Source: AC-51 sp963749895
GTDB taxonomy: Bacteria; Actinomycetota; UBA4738; HRBIN12
Direction: 5' to 3'
NCBI GenBank assembly: GCA_963749895.1
Contig: CAVVOG010000003.1
Coordinates: forward strand, 868,001-932,000
Length of the DNA stretch: 64,000 bases
Below, piece after piece: positions 41,202-49,742 of the stretch. Below the pieces are notes generated by a model. That model did no database searches. It had not been told where the DNA came from and worked only from the letters and a program-made list of their open reading frames with translations. A program made the position numbers and the translations under genes. Position 1 is the first letter of the stretch. Every line of letters starts with the position of its first letter.

Positions 41202-42346
41202 TACGCGTCACCGCCCATCGCGGTACGGAACTCCCCGAACAGGTACCGGGAGTCGTGCGGACCCGGCGCCGACTCCGGGTGGTACTGGACGCTGAACGCG
41301 GGCACGTCCAGGCATCGCATCCCCTCGAGCGTCCCGTCGTTCAGGTTCCAGTGGCTGAGCGCGACACGCCCGTAGTCCGTGAGCGCGTCACCGTGTGCAT
41401 CCTTCACCCAGGCATCGGGGTCGACCGCGAACCCGTGGTTGTGGCTCGTGATCTCGACGCGCCCGCTCGCGAGGTCCTTCACGGGCTGATTCACGCCCCG
41501 GTGACCGAACTTCATCTTGTAGGTTCTTCCGCCCAGGGCCAGACCGAGCAGTTGGTTGCCCAGGCAGATGCCGAAGATCGGGACCTTCCCCAGCAGCTGT
41601 CGCGTCGCCGCGATCCCGTAGGCCGTCGCCGCCGGGTCGCCCGGCCCGTTCGACAGGAACACGCCGTCGTAGCCACCGTGCGCCAGGGTCGCGGCCGGCG
41701 TCTCGGCCGGGTACACGGTGGTCTCGATCCCGTGGGCGGCGAGCAACCGCAGGATGTTGCGCTTCATCCCGAAGTCCAGCGCGGCGACCCGGTACACGCG
41801 TCCACGATCCGGCGCGGCCGGACCCACGAGGTCCGAGGCCGCCCAGGGCTCGGCCGACGTCACGGTCCGCGCCAGGTCGGCACCGGCCATGCCAGGCGAG
41901 CCCTGCACGCGCTCCACGAGCGACGCGGGCTCAGCATCCACGGTCGAGATCGCCGCCCGCATCGCGCCGCGCTCGCGCAGGCGCAGCGTGAGCCGGCGGG
42001 TGTCGATCCCTTCGATCGCGACGATGCCGTTCGCACGCAGGTGCTCGCCGAGCGCGGCCTCGGAGCGCCACGACGAGGGGCGACGCGCGGCCTCGCGCAC
42101 GACGAAGCCGGAGACCTGGACCCGCCAGGACTCGGGGTCCTCTGAGTTGACCCCGTAGTTGCCCTGCTGCGGCGAGGTCATCGCGACGATCTGCCCGGCG
42201 TAGGACGGGTCGCTCAGGACCTCCTGGTAGCCGGCCATCCCCGTGTTGAAGACCGCCTCCCCGAACGTCTCGCCCTCGGCCCCGAAGGCCGTCCCCCGGA
42301 AGACCGTCCCGTCCTCGAGCGCCAGCAGCGCCTGGGCTCCGCTCAC
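41201..42346 (-). CDS. carA: carbamoyl-phosphate synthase small subunit
   Basis: A 381-residue glutaminase subunit. The N-terminal domain starts ALLALEDGTVFRGTAFG; the class I amidotransferase domain has the nucleophile in FGICLGNQLLGLALGG and the catalytic His/Glu in SVQYHPESAPGPHDS. The start GTG 42346 overlaps the pyrC stop. The pair feeds both pyrB and argF. Confidence 0.97.
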
Positions 42347-43641
42347 CGGGTCGCCTTCCCGTCGGCGACGGTCAGCGACCCACGGAGCATCGTGAAGCGC
42401 ACCCTCCCCGTCAGACGTCGCCCGATGAACGCGCTGTTGCGGGCCCTCGACACGAACGGCGGCTCGACGAGCCACTCTGCGTCGGGGTCGAACACCACCA
42501 GGCTCGCGGGGCGACCGACCTCGATCGGGCCCCCGTGCTCGGCGGCACCGAGGATCCGCGCAGGGGCGACCGACATCGCCTCGAGCGCCCGGGCGAGCGT
42601 GATCCGACCTGGGTGCACCAGCTCGGTGAGCACGACCGCGAGCGCGGTCTCGAGGCCGATCGTCCCGGGCAGCGACAGGTCGAACTCCGCCTCCTTCTCC
42701 TCGATCGCGTGCGGCGCGTGATCGGTCGCGATCACGTCGATCGTGCCGTCGGCCACGGCGGCCTGCAGCGCTTCGCGGTCCTCCGCGGTTCGCAGCGGGG
42801 GGTTCATCTTCAGGTTCGTGTCGTAGGTCACGACGTCGTCGTCGGTGAAGGCCAGATGGTGCGGGGTGACCTCCGCGGACACGCGGAGACCCTCCGCCTT
42901 CGCCGCCCGGACCAGCTCCACGGCACGCGCCGACGACAGGTGGCACAGGTGGAGCCGCCCCCCCGTGGCCCGTGCGACGGCGAGGTCCCGCGCGACCGCG
43001 ATCTCCTCGGCCGCCGCTGGGCGTCCCGCGACGCCCATCGCGTAGGAGTTCGACCCCTCGTGCATGTGCCCGCCCTCGACGAGCGACGCGTCCTCGGCGT
43101 GGTCGGCCAGCACCACCTCGACCGGGAACGCCTTCGCGTAGACCAGCGCGTTGCGCAGCAGCCGGGCGTTCGACACGGTGTCACCGTCGTCGGAGAAGAC
43201 CCGGACGCCGGCCTCGACCATCTCCCCCATCTCGGCGAGCGAGTCCCCGGCGCGGCCCTTGGTGATCGCGCCGACCGGGAACACGTCGGCGAGCCCGGCG
43301 GCAGCCGCCAGGTCACGGACCTCGTGCACGATCGCCGCGTGGTCGGTCACCGGTTCGGTGTTCGCCATCGCGGCGACGGCCGTGAACCCGCCCACGGCCG
43401 CGGCCCGCGTTCCCGTCTCGACGGTCTCCTTGTGCTCGAAGCCGGGCTCTCGCAGATGGGTGTGCAGGTCGACGAGCCCGGGCGCGAGGACCAGACCGCG
43501 GGCGTCGATCCGGTCGGCACCTTCGGCCGCTTCGGGACCCGCGATCATGCCGTCGGCGACGATGACGTCGCGTACCTCGTCGGTGCCGCCCACGGGATCC
43601 ACGACCCGGGCGCCCTCGAAGACGTAGCGCTCGGAGCTCAT
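42343..43641 (-). CDS. pyrC: dihydroorotase
   Basis: A 432-residue class I dihydroorotase. Metal-binding signatures are VDLHTHLREPGFEHKETVET near the N-terminus, HLCHLSSARAVELV, and DVIATDHAPHAIEEKE with the catalytic Asp. It catalyses ring closure of carbamoyl aspartate. The ATG at 43641 overlaps the pyrB stop (ATGA). Confidence 0.96.
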   Translation of the reverse strand: MSSERYVFEGARVVDPVGGTDEVRDVIVADGMIAGPEAAEGADRIDARGLVLAPGLVDLHTHLREPGFEHKETVETGTRAAAVGGFTAVAAMANTEPVTDHAAIVHEVRDLAAAAGLADVFPVGAITKGRAGDSLAEMGEMVEAGVRVFSDDGDTVSNARLLRNALVYAKAFPVEVVLADHAEDASLVEGGHMHEGSNSYAMGVAGRPAAAEEIAVARDLAVARATGGRLHLCHLSSARAVELVRAAKAEGLRVSAEVTPHHLAFTDDDVVTYDTNLKMNPPLRTAEDREALQAAVADGTIDVIATDHAPHAIEEKEAEFDLSLPGTIGLETALAVVLTELVHPGRITLARALEAMSVAPARILGAAEHGGPIEVGRPASLVVFDPDAEWLVEPPFVSRARNSAFIGRRLTGRVRFTMLRGSLTVADGKATR

Positions 43642-44564
43642 GCGGTCTCCTCTCCCCCGCGGCCGAGCATCAGGTACAGCAGCGCCATGCGGGTCGCGAT
43701 GCCGTTCGTCACCTGGTCCTCGATCACGGCGTGCGGGAGATCGGCGACGTCCGAGGCGATCTCGACACCGCGGTTCATCGGGCCCGGGTGCATCACGAGC
43801 GCGCCCTCCGGCAGCTGCGCGGCACGCTCGCGCGTGAGGCCGAAGAGCCGGGCGTACTCGCGGACGCTCGGGAAGAACTCGAGACGCTGCCGCTCCTTCT
43901 GGACCCGCAGCATGTAGCAGACGTCGAGCTTCCCGATCACGCCGTCGATGTCGTAGTCCACCTGGACCCCCCAACTCTCGGCGTCCGGCGGGATCAGCGT
44001 GGGCGGCCCGACGAACGTCACGTTCGCGCCCATCGTCACCAGGCCGATGCTGAGCGAACGCGCGACGCGTGAGTGCAGGACGTCGCCGACGATCGCAACG
44101 CGGAGCCCCTCGAGCCGGCCGAGCTTCTCTCGCATCGTGTAGAGGTCGAGCAGTCCCTGCGTCGGGTGCTCGTGCGTCCCGTCGCCCGCGTTCAACACGT
44201 GGGCGTCGACCCACTCCGTCAGCTGCAGAGGGGAACCGCTCGACGAGTGCCGGATCACGATCGCGTCGGCACCCATCGCCTGCAGCGTGAGCGCGGTGTC
44301 CTTCAGCGACTCACCCTTCGCGACGCTGGAGCCGCTCGCCGTGAAGTTGATCACGTCGGCCGACAGCCGTTTCGCCGCGAGCTCGAACGAGATCCGTGTC
44401 CGCGTGGAGTTCTCCAGGAAGAAGTTCACGACCGTGCGACCGCGCAGGGCCGGGACCTTCTTGATCACGCGCGTGCCGACCTCCCGGAACGACTCGGCCG
44501 TGTCCAGGACCCGCGTGATGTCGTCGGCGGTCAGGTCGTGCATCGACAGCAGGTGTTCCTTCAT
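43638..44564 (-). CDS. pyrB: aspartate carbamoyltransferase catalytic subunit
   Basis: A 308-residue ATCase catalytic chain. It has the carbamoyl-phosphate motif ENSTRTRISFELAAKRL, THEHPTQGLLDLYTM and MHPGPMNRGVEIASDV. No pyrI regulatory chain is present, as expected for a pyrR-type operon. The start overlaps the pyrR stop (ATGA). Confidence 0.97.
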   Translation of the reverse strand: MKEHLLSMHDLTADDITRVLDTAESFREVGTRVIKKVPALRGRTVVNFFLENSTRTRISFELAAKRLSADVINFTASGSSVAKGESLKDTALTLQAMGADAIVIRHSSSGSPLQLTEWVDAHVLNAGDGTHEHPTQGLLDLYTMREKLGRLEGLRVAIVGDVLHSRVARSLSIGLVTMGANVTFVGPPTLIPPDAESWGVQVDYDIDGVIGKLDVCYMLRVQKERQRLEFFPSVREYARLFGLTRERAAQLPEGALVMHPGPMNRGVEIASDVADLPHAVIEDQVTNGIATRMALLYLMLGRGGEETA

Positions 44565-45094
44565 CGGGCTCCCTCCACGACCACGGCGTCTTCGCCGTCG
44601 ACCTCCTCGATCAGCACGCGGACGTCGTCCGCGCGGCTCGTCGGGACGTTCTTGCCGACGTAGTCCGCGCGGATCGGCAGCTCGCGGTGGCCCCGGTCGA
44701 CCAGGACCGCCAGCTGGATCTTCCGCGGACGACCGAGGTCCATCAGGGCATCCATCGCCGAGCGGATCGTCCGCCCGGTGAACAGCACGTCGTCCACGAG
44801 CACGATCACCTTCCCGCTCACGTCGAAGGGGATGCGGGTCTCATGGACCTCCGGCGCCTCGGCGCGCAAGCCGATGTCGTCGCGGTAGAACGTGATGTCG
44901 AGGACGCCCACGGGGACCTCCGGACCTTCGATCCGATGGATCTCGTGGGCGAGCCGCGACGCGAGGTGGTCGCCGCGATCTGCGATCCCGACCAGGACGA
45001 CGTCGTCGACGCCCTTGTCGCGTTCGAGGATCTCGTGGGCGATCCGGGTGAGCGCGCGCCGGACGTCGTCCGGCTCCATGACCTTCGCGCTCAT
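44561..45094 (-). CDS. pyrR: bifunctional pyr operon regulator / uracil phosphoribosyltransferase PyrR
   Basis: A 177-residue PyrR, an RNA-binding protein with a PRTase fold that senses UMP. The PRPP loop VILVDDVLFTGRTIRSAMDA and the ITFYRDDIG segment are diagnostic. It is the first gene of pyrR-pyrB-pyrC-carA-carB-pyrK-pyrD-pyrF and is preceded by its own binding loop. Its ATG overlaps the stop of a 17-codon leader peptide (ATGA), and its Shine-Dalgarno GGGGAGG is partly hidden in a hairpin (arms at 45103-45109 and 45120-45126), so expression may depend on translation of the leader. Confidence 0.96.
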   Translation of the reverse strand: MSAKVMEPDDVRRALTRIAHEILERDKGVDDVVLVGIADRGDHLASRLAHEIHRIEGPEVPVGVLDITFYRDDIGLRAEAPEVHETRIPFDVSGKVIVLVDDVLFTGRTIRSAMDALMDLGRPRKIQLAVLVDRGHRELPIRADYVGKNVPTSRADDVRVLIEEVDGEDAVVVEGAR

Positions 45095-45144
45095 ACGGGA
45101 ACGCCTCCCCAGGCGTGCAGGGAGGCGCGCGTGAAGTTCCGCAT
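45091..45144 (-). CDS. 17-residue leader peptide of the pyr operon (uORF)
   Basis: The minus strand encodes MRNFTRASLHAWGGVPV from ATG 45144, with GGGAG 9 nt upstream, and its TGA overlaps the pyrR ATG. Its Shine-Dalgarno forms part of the PyrR-binding hairpin, and its codons run through the hairpin that masks the pyrR ribosome-binding site. Ribosomes translating it would open that hairpin. This is read from sequence only; translation is not proven. Confidence 0.6.
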   Translation of the reverse strand: MRNFTRASLHAWGGVPV

Positions 45145-45151
45145 GTTCGTG

Positions 45152-45191
45152 CTCCCTTCCCGGCCTCACGGGACCGGCTTAAAGGGGGAAG
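45152..45191 (-). promoter_or_regulatory. PyrR-binding RNA loop in the pyr leader
   Basis: On the minus strand the order CTTCCC, TTTAAG, CCGG, TCCCGTGAGG, CCGG, GAAGGGAG forms a two-part stem with a conserved loop. It closely resembles the PyrR anti-antiterminator loops of Bacillus and mycobacteria (the UCCnGnGAGG core). The 3' arm contains the Shine-Dalgarno of the leader peptide, so PyrR-UMP binding would block its translation. Confidence 0.8.
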
Positions 45192-45204
45192 GATGTCGAC
45201 CGGC

Positions 45205-45234
45205 AGGATAGCCACGCTGGCGTCGTGGTCGCAA
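45205..45234 (-). promoter_or_regulatory. pyr operon promoter
   Basis: The minus strand has -35 TTGCGA (45229-45234), an 18-bp spacer and -10 TATCCT (45205-45210). The transcript would begin about 50 nt before the leader peptide, just ahead of the PyrR loop. Confidence 0.55.
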
Positions 45235-45271
45235 CGACCCGCCCTGGCTGTTACGGTTCGCGACCCCGGCG

Positions 45272-45277
45272 TATCCT
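45272..45277 (+). promoter_or_regulatory. possible tatA promoter (-10 TATCCT)
   Basis: TATCCT lies 30 bp before the tatA ATG and 11 bp before its GGAAGGAG. The -35 region is not convincing. Confidence 0.3.
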
Positions 45278-45307
45278 GGTCGGGTCACGGAAGGAGTTCG
45301 AAGCCGC

Positions 45308-45636
45308 ATGGTGGACCCGAATGGATCATCGTCGGCATCGTCGCGGTCGTCGTCATCTTCGGCGTGAACAAGCTCCCGCAGATCGCCCGCAACGTCGGCA
45401 AGGCGCAAGGCGAGTTCAAGAAGGGCCTGAAGGAAGGCGTGACGGAGGAGGACCTGGCGGGCGAGCAGCCCGCTACCCCGACGGCGCCGCCGGCCGCGGC
45501 CGCACCGGGCACGGCGCCCGCGGCCGGGGCTCCGACCGACGTCCCGCCCGCAGCGTCACCCGCGACACCCCCGCCGACGTCGGAGGCCCCGACGCCGCGG
45601 CCCGCGGACCAGCCACCGACCGAGCAGAACCCCTGA
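45308..45636 (+). CDS. tatA: Sec-independent (Tat) translocase subunit TatA; frame apparently offset by one base after the ATG
   Basis: A small Tat component: short N-terminal membrane helix (GPEWIIVGIVAVVVIFGVNK), hinge, then the amphipathic helix LPQIARNVGKAQGEFKKGLKEG, and a long Ala/Pro-rich tail. TatA multimers form the pore for folded proteins. The ATG at 45308, 11 nt after GGAAGGAG, is exactly where TatA should begin. However, the conserved protein is in the neighbouring frame from the very next codons (GGACCCGAATGG); one missing base after ATGGT would restore MVGPEW. In-frame ATGs far upstream (45115, 45193) would add long unrelated N-termini. No tatB or tatC is nearby. It diverges from pyrR and converges with nusB. 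Confidence 0.82.
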
Positions 45637-45653
45637 TCTGCTGGACGGCAACC

Positions 45654-45688
45654 CCACGATGAGGAGCTGACCCTGCTCCCTCGTGTGG
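45654..45688. terminator. imperfect hairpin between convergent tatA and nusB
   Basis: CCACGATGAGGAGC and GCTCCCTCGTGTGG form an imperfect stem with a 7-nt loop, filling the gap between the two stop codons. It could serve as a bidirectional terminator; there is no T-tract. Confidence 0.4.
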
Positions 45689-46090
45689 TCAGGCTCGCTC
45701 GACCTCACGCGCGATCTTCCCGAGCATCCCGTTCACGAAGCGGCCGCTGTCATCGGTCGAGAGCTCGTTCGCGGCCTCGACGGCCTCGCTGATCGCCACC
45801 GACGTGGGCACGTCGTCACGCCACCGGACCTCGTAGAGACCGACCCGCAGGATCGTCCGGTCGAGGACCGGCATCCGGGCGACGGGCCAGTCCTCGCTGT
45901 GCTCCTCGAGCTCGAGGTCGATGTCGGGGAGCCGCTGCGTGACCCCCTCGACGAGCTCTCGCGCGAACACCGCGACCTCGCGCCCGGCCTCGACCCAGTC
46001 CCGCAGGACGTCGGTCGGCTCGCGGTCGGTCAGGTCCGCCTGGTAGAGGATGTCGATCGCGGTGCGCCGAGCCTCGCGGCGTGCGCCCAC
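45689..46090 (-). CDS. nusB: transcription antitermination factor NusB
   Basis: A 133-residue all-helical NusB that binds boxA RNA with S10 in rRNA antitermination. It begins GARREARRTAIDILYQADLT and contains RMPVLDRTILRVGLYEVRW and PTSVAISEAVEAANELSTDD followed by GRFVNGMLGKIA, the family's C-terminal signature. The start GTG 46090 lies just beyond the efp stop, with AAGGG upstream. It matches the boxA-like elements seen in the rrn operon. Confidence 0.94.
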   Translation of the reverse strand: MGARREARRTAIDILYQADLTDREPTDVLRDWVEAGREVAVFARELVEGVTQRLPDIDLELEEHSEDWPVARMPVLDRTILRVGLYEVRWRDDVPTSVAISEAVEAANELSTDDSGRFVNGMLGKIAREVERA

Positions 46091-46092
46091 GC

Positions 46093-46659
46093 TCAGCCCT
46101 TCACGCGTTCGATGTACTCGCCCGAGCGCGTGTCGACCTTGATCTTCTCGCCCTCCTCGACGAACAGCGGCACGTTCACGACGGCGCCGGTCTCGAGGGT
46201 CGCGGGCTTCGACGCCCCGGTGCGCGTGTCGCCCTTCGCGCCGGGGTCGCACTGCGTCACGCTCAGCACGACCGAAGCCGTGAGCTCCACGGCGATCGGG
46301 ACACCCTCGTGCATCGAGACCTGGGCGTCCGCCCCCTCGGTGAGGTACTTCGTCGCGTCGCCCATCACCTCGGAGGGCACGTGGATCTGGTCGTAGGTGT
46401 CGAGATCCATGAACACCGCGTCGGTGCCGTCCGCGTAGAGGTACTGCATCGTCTTGCGCTCGACGATCGCCATCCCGATCTTGATGCCCGCGTTGAACGT
46501 GCGCTCGACCACCGCGCCGCTCTTGACGTTGCGGAGCTTCGTGCGCACGAACGCCCCACCCTTGCCGGGCTTCACGTGCTGGAACTCGATCACCTGGAAC
46601 AAGGTCCCGTCCAGGTCGAGGGTCATCCCGTTCTTCAGGTCGTTCGTGGACACGCTCAC
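46093..46659 (-). CDS. efp: translation elongation factor P
   Basis: A 188-residue EF-P that rescues ribosomes stalled at polyproline. The KOW-like first domain has FQVIEFQHVKPGKGGAFVRT with the tip Lys in KPGKGG. OB domains II and III follow (GDATKYLTEGADAQV, VVNVPLFVEEGEKIKVDTRS). It is located between pepQ and nusB as in many Actinomycetota. Confidence 0.97.
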   Translation of the reverse strand: MSVSTNDLKNGMTLDLDGTLFQVIEFQHVKPGKGGAFVRTKLRNVKSGAVVERTFNAGIKIGMAIVERKTMQYLYADGTDAVFMDLDTYDQIHVPSEVMGDATKYLTEGADAQVSMHEGVPIAVELTASVVLSVTQCDPGAKGDTRTGASKPATLETGAVVNVPLFVEEGEKIKVDTRSGEYIERVKG

Positions 46660-46679
46660 CGCTCAGGCTCCTCGCAGGG

Positions 46680-47753
46680 TCACAGTTCGATCAGGTCGCG
46701 GGTGGACGTGCCGACGACGCGGCCGCCGTCGTCGACCACCTCGACCATGTCCTCGATCCGCACGCCGCCCAGCCCCGGCACGTAGATCCCCGGCTCGACG
46801 GTCACGACCGCGCCGCCGGGCAGTGGCTCGTCCTTCGCCCGACCCAGCCAGGGAGCCTCGTGGATCTCGAGCCCGACGCCGTGCCCGGTCCCGTGCACGA
46901 ACCGCTCCCCGTAGCCGGCTCCCTCGATCACCCCGCGCGCAGCGGCGTCGACCTCCGACCCCGTCGCTCCCGCGCGGACGGCGTCGATCCCGGCCTGCTG
47001 CGCCTCCCGGACGACGTCGTACATCTTGCGCAGCTCGGAGGCCAACGAGCCGAACGCGACGGTCCGCGTCATGTCCGCGTGGTACCCGTCCACACGCCCG
47101 CCGAAGTCGAGCTTCACGAGGTCGCCCTCCTCCAGCTGCCGGTGCGACGGTTCGTGGTGCGGCTCGGCCGCGTTCTCACCGAACGCCACGATGCTGTCGA
47201 ACGCGAGCCCGTCCGCGCCTTCCTCGCGCAGCAGACGCTCGAGTTCGCGGGCCACCTGCTGCTCGCTGATCCCCACCGCCAGCAGATCCAAGACGTCCTC
47301 GAATGCCGCATCGGTGGCCGCCTGCGCGGTTCGGATCAGCCCACGCTCCTCGTCGTCCTTCACCGCGCGGAGGGCCTCCACCGCCCCCGTCACCGGCACC
47401 AGCTCCGCATCGGGCAGCGCCGCCACGAGCCGCTGGTGCGCCGCCACGGACACGTCGTCGGACTCGAACCCGAGGCGCGCGATCCCGGTCGAGGCCACGC
47501 GACCCGCGAGCAGGTCGCGGTAGTGCTGCGTGTACGTGTGGCGCTCCACGTCGGGTACCTCGCGTCGCGACTGCTCGCCGTAGCGCCCGTCCGTCAGGAA
47601 CGCGGCGTCGGCCGCGCTCACCAGGACCTGGGCGTTCGACCCCGTGAAGCCGGTCAGGTACCGGACGTTCACGAGACGGGTGACGAGCAGGGCGTCCACG
47701 CCCAGGTCGTCGAGGCGCGCCCCGAGCGCGCGCCTCCTCAACTGATGATCCAC
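46680..47753 (-). CDS. Xaa-Pro aminopeptidase/dipeptidase (M24 family)
   Basis: 357 residues. The N-terminal creatinase-like domain (VDALLVTRLVNVRYLTGFTG) precedes the pita-bread catalytic domain with five metal ligands: LDFGGRVDGYHADMTRTV (two Asp), GTGHGVGLEIHEAP (His), VTVEPGIYVPG (Glu) and GGVRIEDMVEV (Glu). It cleaves N-terminal residues ahead of proline. The start GTG 47753 has GGAGG 7 nt upstream and lies inside the end of aroQ. The aroQ-pepQ-efp-nusB order is common in the phylum. Confidence 0.93.
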   Translation of the reverse strand: MDHQLRRRALGARLDDLGVDALLVTRLVNVRYLTGFTGSNAQVLVSAADAAFLTDGRYGEQSRREVPDVERHTYTQHYRDLLAGRVASTGIARLGFESDDVSVAAHQRLVAALPDAELVPVTGAVEALRAVKDDEERGLIRTAQAATDAAFEDVLDLLAVGISEQQVARELERLLREEGADGLAFDSIVAFGENAAEPHHEPSHRQLEEGDLVKLDFGGRVDGYHADMTRTVAFGSLASELRKMYDVVREAQQAGIDAVRAGATGSEVDAAARGVIEGAGYGERFVHGTGHGVGLEIHEAPWLGRAKDEPLPGGAVVTVEPGIYVPGLGGVRIEDMVEVVDDGGRVVGTSTRDLIEL

Positions 47754-48172
47754 GGCATCGCCTCCAACGCCAGATGATAGCCACCCGCCCCGAGACCGCT
47801 GATCGTGCCTCGGCAGACCTCGGAGACCACCGAGGTTCGGCGGAACTCCTCGCGGGCGGCGATGTTCGACATGTGCACCTCGATCACCGGGACGCCGCAC
47901 GCCTCGATCGCATCGCGGAGCGCGTACGAGTAGTGGGTCAGCGCCCCGGGGTTCATCACGACGGCATCGACCCCGTCGCCGACCGCCTCCGACAACCATC
48001 CCACCAGCTCGCCCTCGTGGTCGGACTGGCGCCACGTCACCGTGTGGCCCAGCCCCTGTCCGCGTTCGATCACCGCGCCCATGATGTCGTCGAGGGTGTC
48101 GGACCCGTAGGTCGCCGGATCGCGACGCCCCAGGGCCCCCAGGTTCGGACCGAACAGGTAGAGCACGTTCAT
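47738..48172 (-). CDS. aroQ: 3-dehydroquinate dehydratase, type II
   Basis: A 144-residue dodecameric dehydroquinase. Landmarks are NVLYLFGPNLGALGRRDPATYG with the catalytic loop Tyr, VVMNPGALTHYSYALRDAI and PVIEVHMSNIAAREEFRRTS with the catalytic His region. The start overlaps the aroB stop. It acts on the AroB product. Confidence 0.96.
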   Translation of the reverse strand: MNVLYLFGPNLGALGRRDPATYGSDTLDDIMGAVIERGQGLGHTVTWRQSDHEGELVGWLSEAVGDGVDAVVMNPGALTHYSYALRDAIEACGVPVIEVHMSNIAAREEFRRTSVVSEVCRGTISGLGAGGYHLALEAMPWIIS

Positions 48173-49257
48173 CCCGTCGCTCCCATCTCGTGCAGGACCG
48201 CGCGGACCTCGTCCTCGGGGACGTCGTCGACCACGACGGGCCGTCCGACGTCGGCCAGCAGGACGAAGCGCACGCCTCCGTGGAACTTCTTGTCCATCCG
48301 GAACGCGGCCAGCACGTCACGGACCGGGGGCATGGGCGCATCGGTCTCGAGCCCCAGCGCGGTCAGCAACCGGACCGTCCGGGCGACGAGTCCCTGCGGC
48401 GCGAGGCCGCGAGCCTCGGACAGACGCGCCGCGAACACCATACCGAGGGCGATCGCCTCACCGTGGGTCTTGCCCTCGAAGGCTTCCAGGCGTTCGAGGG
48501 CGTGCCCCAGGGTATGTCCGTAGTTCAGGATCATCCGCTGCCCCAGGTCGGTCTCGTCCGCCGCGACGGTCCTCGCCTTCGAGGCGACGCACCGGGCCAC
48601 GAGGGGCTCGAGCGCCTCGGGGTCGCGCGTCAGCACCGGCGTCGCGTCGCGCTCGAGCCCCTCGAGCAGCTCGAGGTCGAGCGTGAGACCGTACTTCGCC
48701 ACCTCCGCGAGACCGGAGCGGTAGTCACGATCGGCGAGGGTCGCCAGCGGACCCGGGTCGCAGAGCACGAGCGACGGCTGGTAGAAGGTGCCGACGAGGT
48801 TCTTGCCCTCCGGCAGGTTCACGGCGGTCTTGCCGCCGATCGCGGCGTCCACCTGCCCCGTCAGCGTCGTCGGCACCTGGACGAGACGCACGCCGCGCAT
48901 GTACGTGGACGCGACGAAGCCCGCGAGGTCACCCGTCGTGCCGCCGCCGAGCGCGACGACGAGATCTTCCCGATGCGCCTCCTGCGTCGCGAGCTGATGG
49001 ACCAGGGTGCCGTAGACCTGCAGCGTCTTCGCCGCCTCGCCCGAGGGAACCGACAGCAGGACCGGGTGCAGACCGCGGGACTCCAGCGCGGCGGCCAGCG
49101 GTCCCATCCACGCGCCGGCCACCGCCTGATCCGCGATCACGAACGCGTGCCGGGCCGGGCCGAGGTCCGGCAGGTGCCCGGCGGCCCCGGCGATCACGCC
49201 GGGGCCGATCACGACGTCGTAGGACCGCCCCGGGATCGGGACGGTCACGCGCTCCAA
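48169..49257 (-). CDS. aroB: 3-dehydroquinate synthase
   Basis: A 362-residue NAD- and metal-dependent cyclase of the shikimate pathway. It has LVVALGGGTTGDLAGFVAST, QVPTTLTGQVDAAIGGKTAV, KNLVGTFYQPSLVL and the metal-binding LNYGHTLGHALE. The start overlaps the aroK end by 13 bp. Confidence 0.97.
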   Translation of the reverse strand: MERVTVPIPGRSYDVVIGPGVIAGAAGHLPDLGPARHAFVIADQAVAGAWMGPLAAALESRGLHPVLLSVPSGEAAKTLQVYGTLVHQLATQEAHREDLVVALGGGTTGDLAGFVASTYMRGVRLVQVPTTLTGQVDAAIGGKTAVNLPEGKNLVGTFYQPSLVLCDPGPLATLADRDYRSGLAEVAKYGLTLDLELLEGLERDATPVLTRDPEALEPLVARCVASKARTVAADETDLGQRMILNYGHTLGHALERLEAFEGKTHGEAIALGMVFAARLSEARGLAPQGLVARTVRLLTALGLETDAPMPPVRDVLAAFRMDKKFHGGVRFVLLADVGRPVVVDDVPEDEVRAVLHEMGATG

Positions 49258-49742
49258 CGGAGCTCCTCCACGATCGCGTCCGCGACCTCACCGGGCGGAC
49301 CGCTCGCATCCACCACGTGAGCCGCGAACTCCCGGTACAGAGGCCCACGAGCCTCCAGGAGACGCTCGAGGTCGCCTTCGGAACGGATCAGGGGACGATC
49401 GGTCGCGGGCTGCACGCGCCGTCTCAGCTCCTCGAGGGGCACGTCCAGGAACACGCAGATACCGGTGTTGCGCAGCGCGATCCGGTTCGCGGGCTCCAGG
49501 ACCACGCCGCCCCCGCACGCGACGACCGAGGGGTCCTGGGTCGAGGCCGCCACGAGCGCCTCGGCCTCGAGCGCGCGGAACCCGGCCTCGCCCCGCTCCG
49601 TGAAGATCTGCGTGACCGCAAGCCCGGTCTCACGCTCGATCTCGACGTCGAGGTCGACGAAGGGCACGCCGTACCGGTCGGCGAGCTCCTGGCCGACGGT
49701 CGACTTCCCCGACCCGGGCATCCCCACCAGGTACACGATCAC
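49245..49742 (-). CDS. aroK: shikimate kinase
   Basis: A 165-residue kinase phosphorylating shikimate. The P-loop is YLVGMPGSGKSTVGQELA; DLDVEIERETG and FRALEAEAL bind shikimate, and VACGGGVVLEP is the next loop; the lid has RPLIR. The start GTG 49742 overlaps the aroC stop (GTGA). Confidence 0.95.
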   Translation of the reverse strand: MIVYLVGMPGSGKSTVGQELADRYGVPFVDLDVEIERETGLAVTQIFTERGEAGFRALEAEALVAASTQDPSVVACGGGVVLEPANRIALRNTGICVFLDVPLEELRRRVQPATDRPLIRSEGDLERLLEARGPLYREFAAHVVDASGPPGEVADAIVEELRWSA

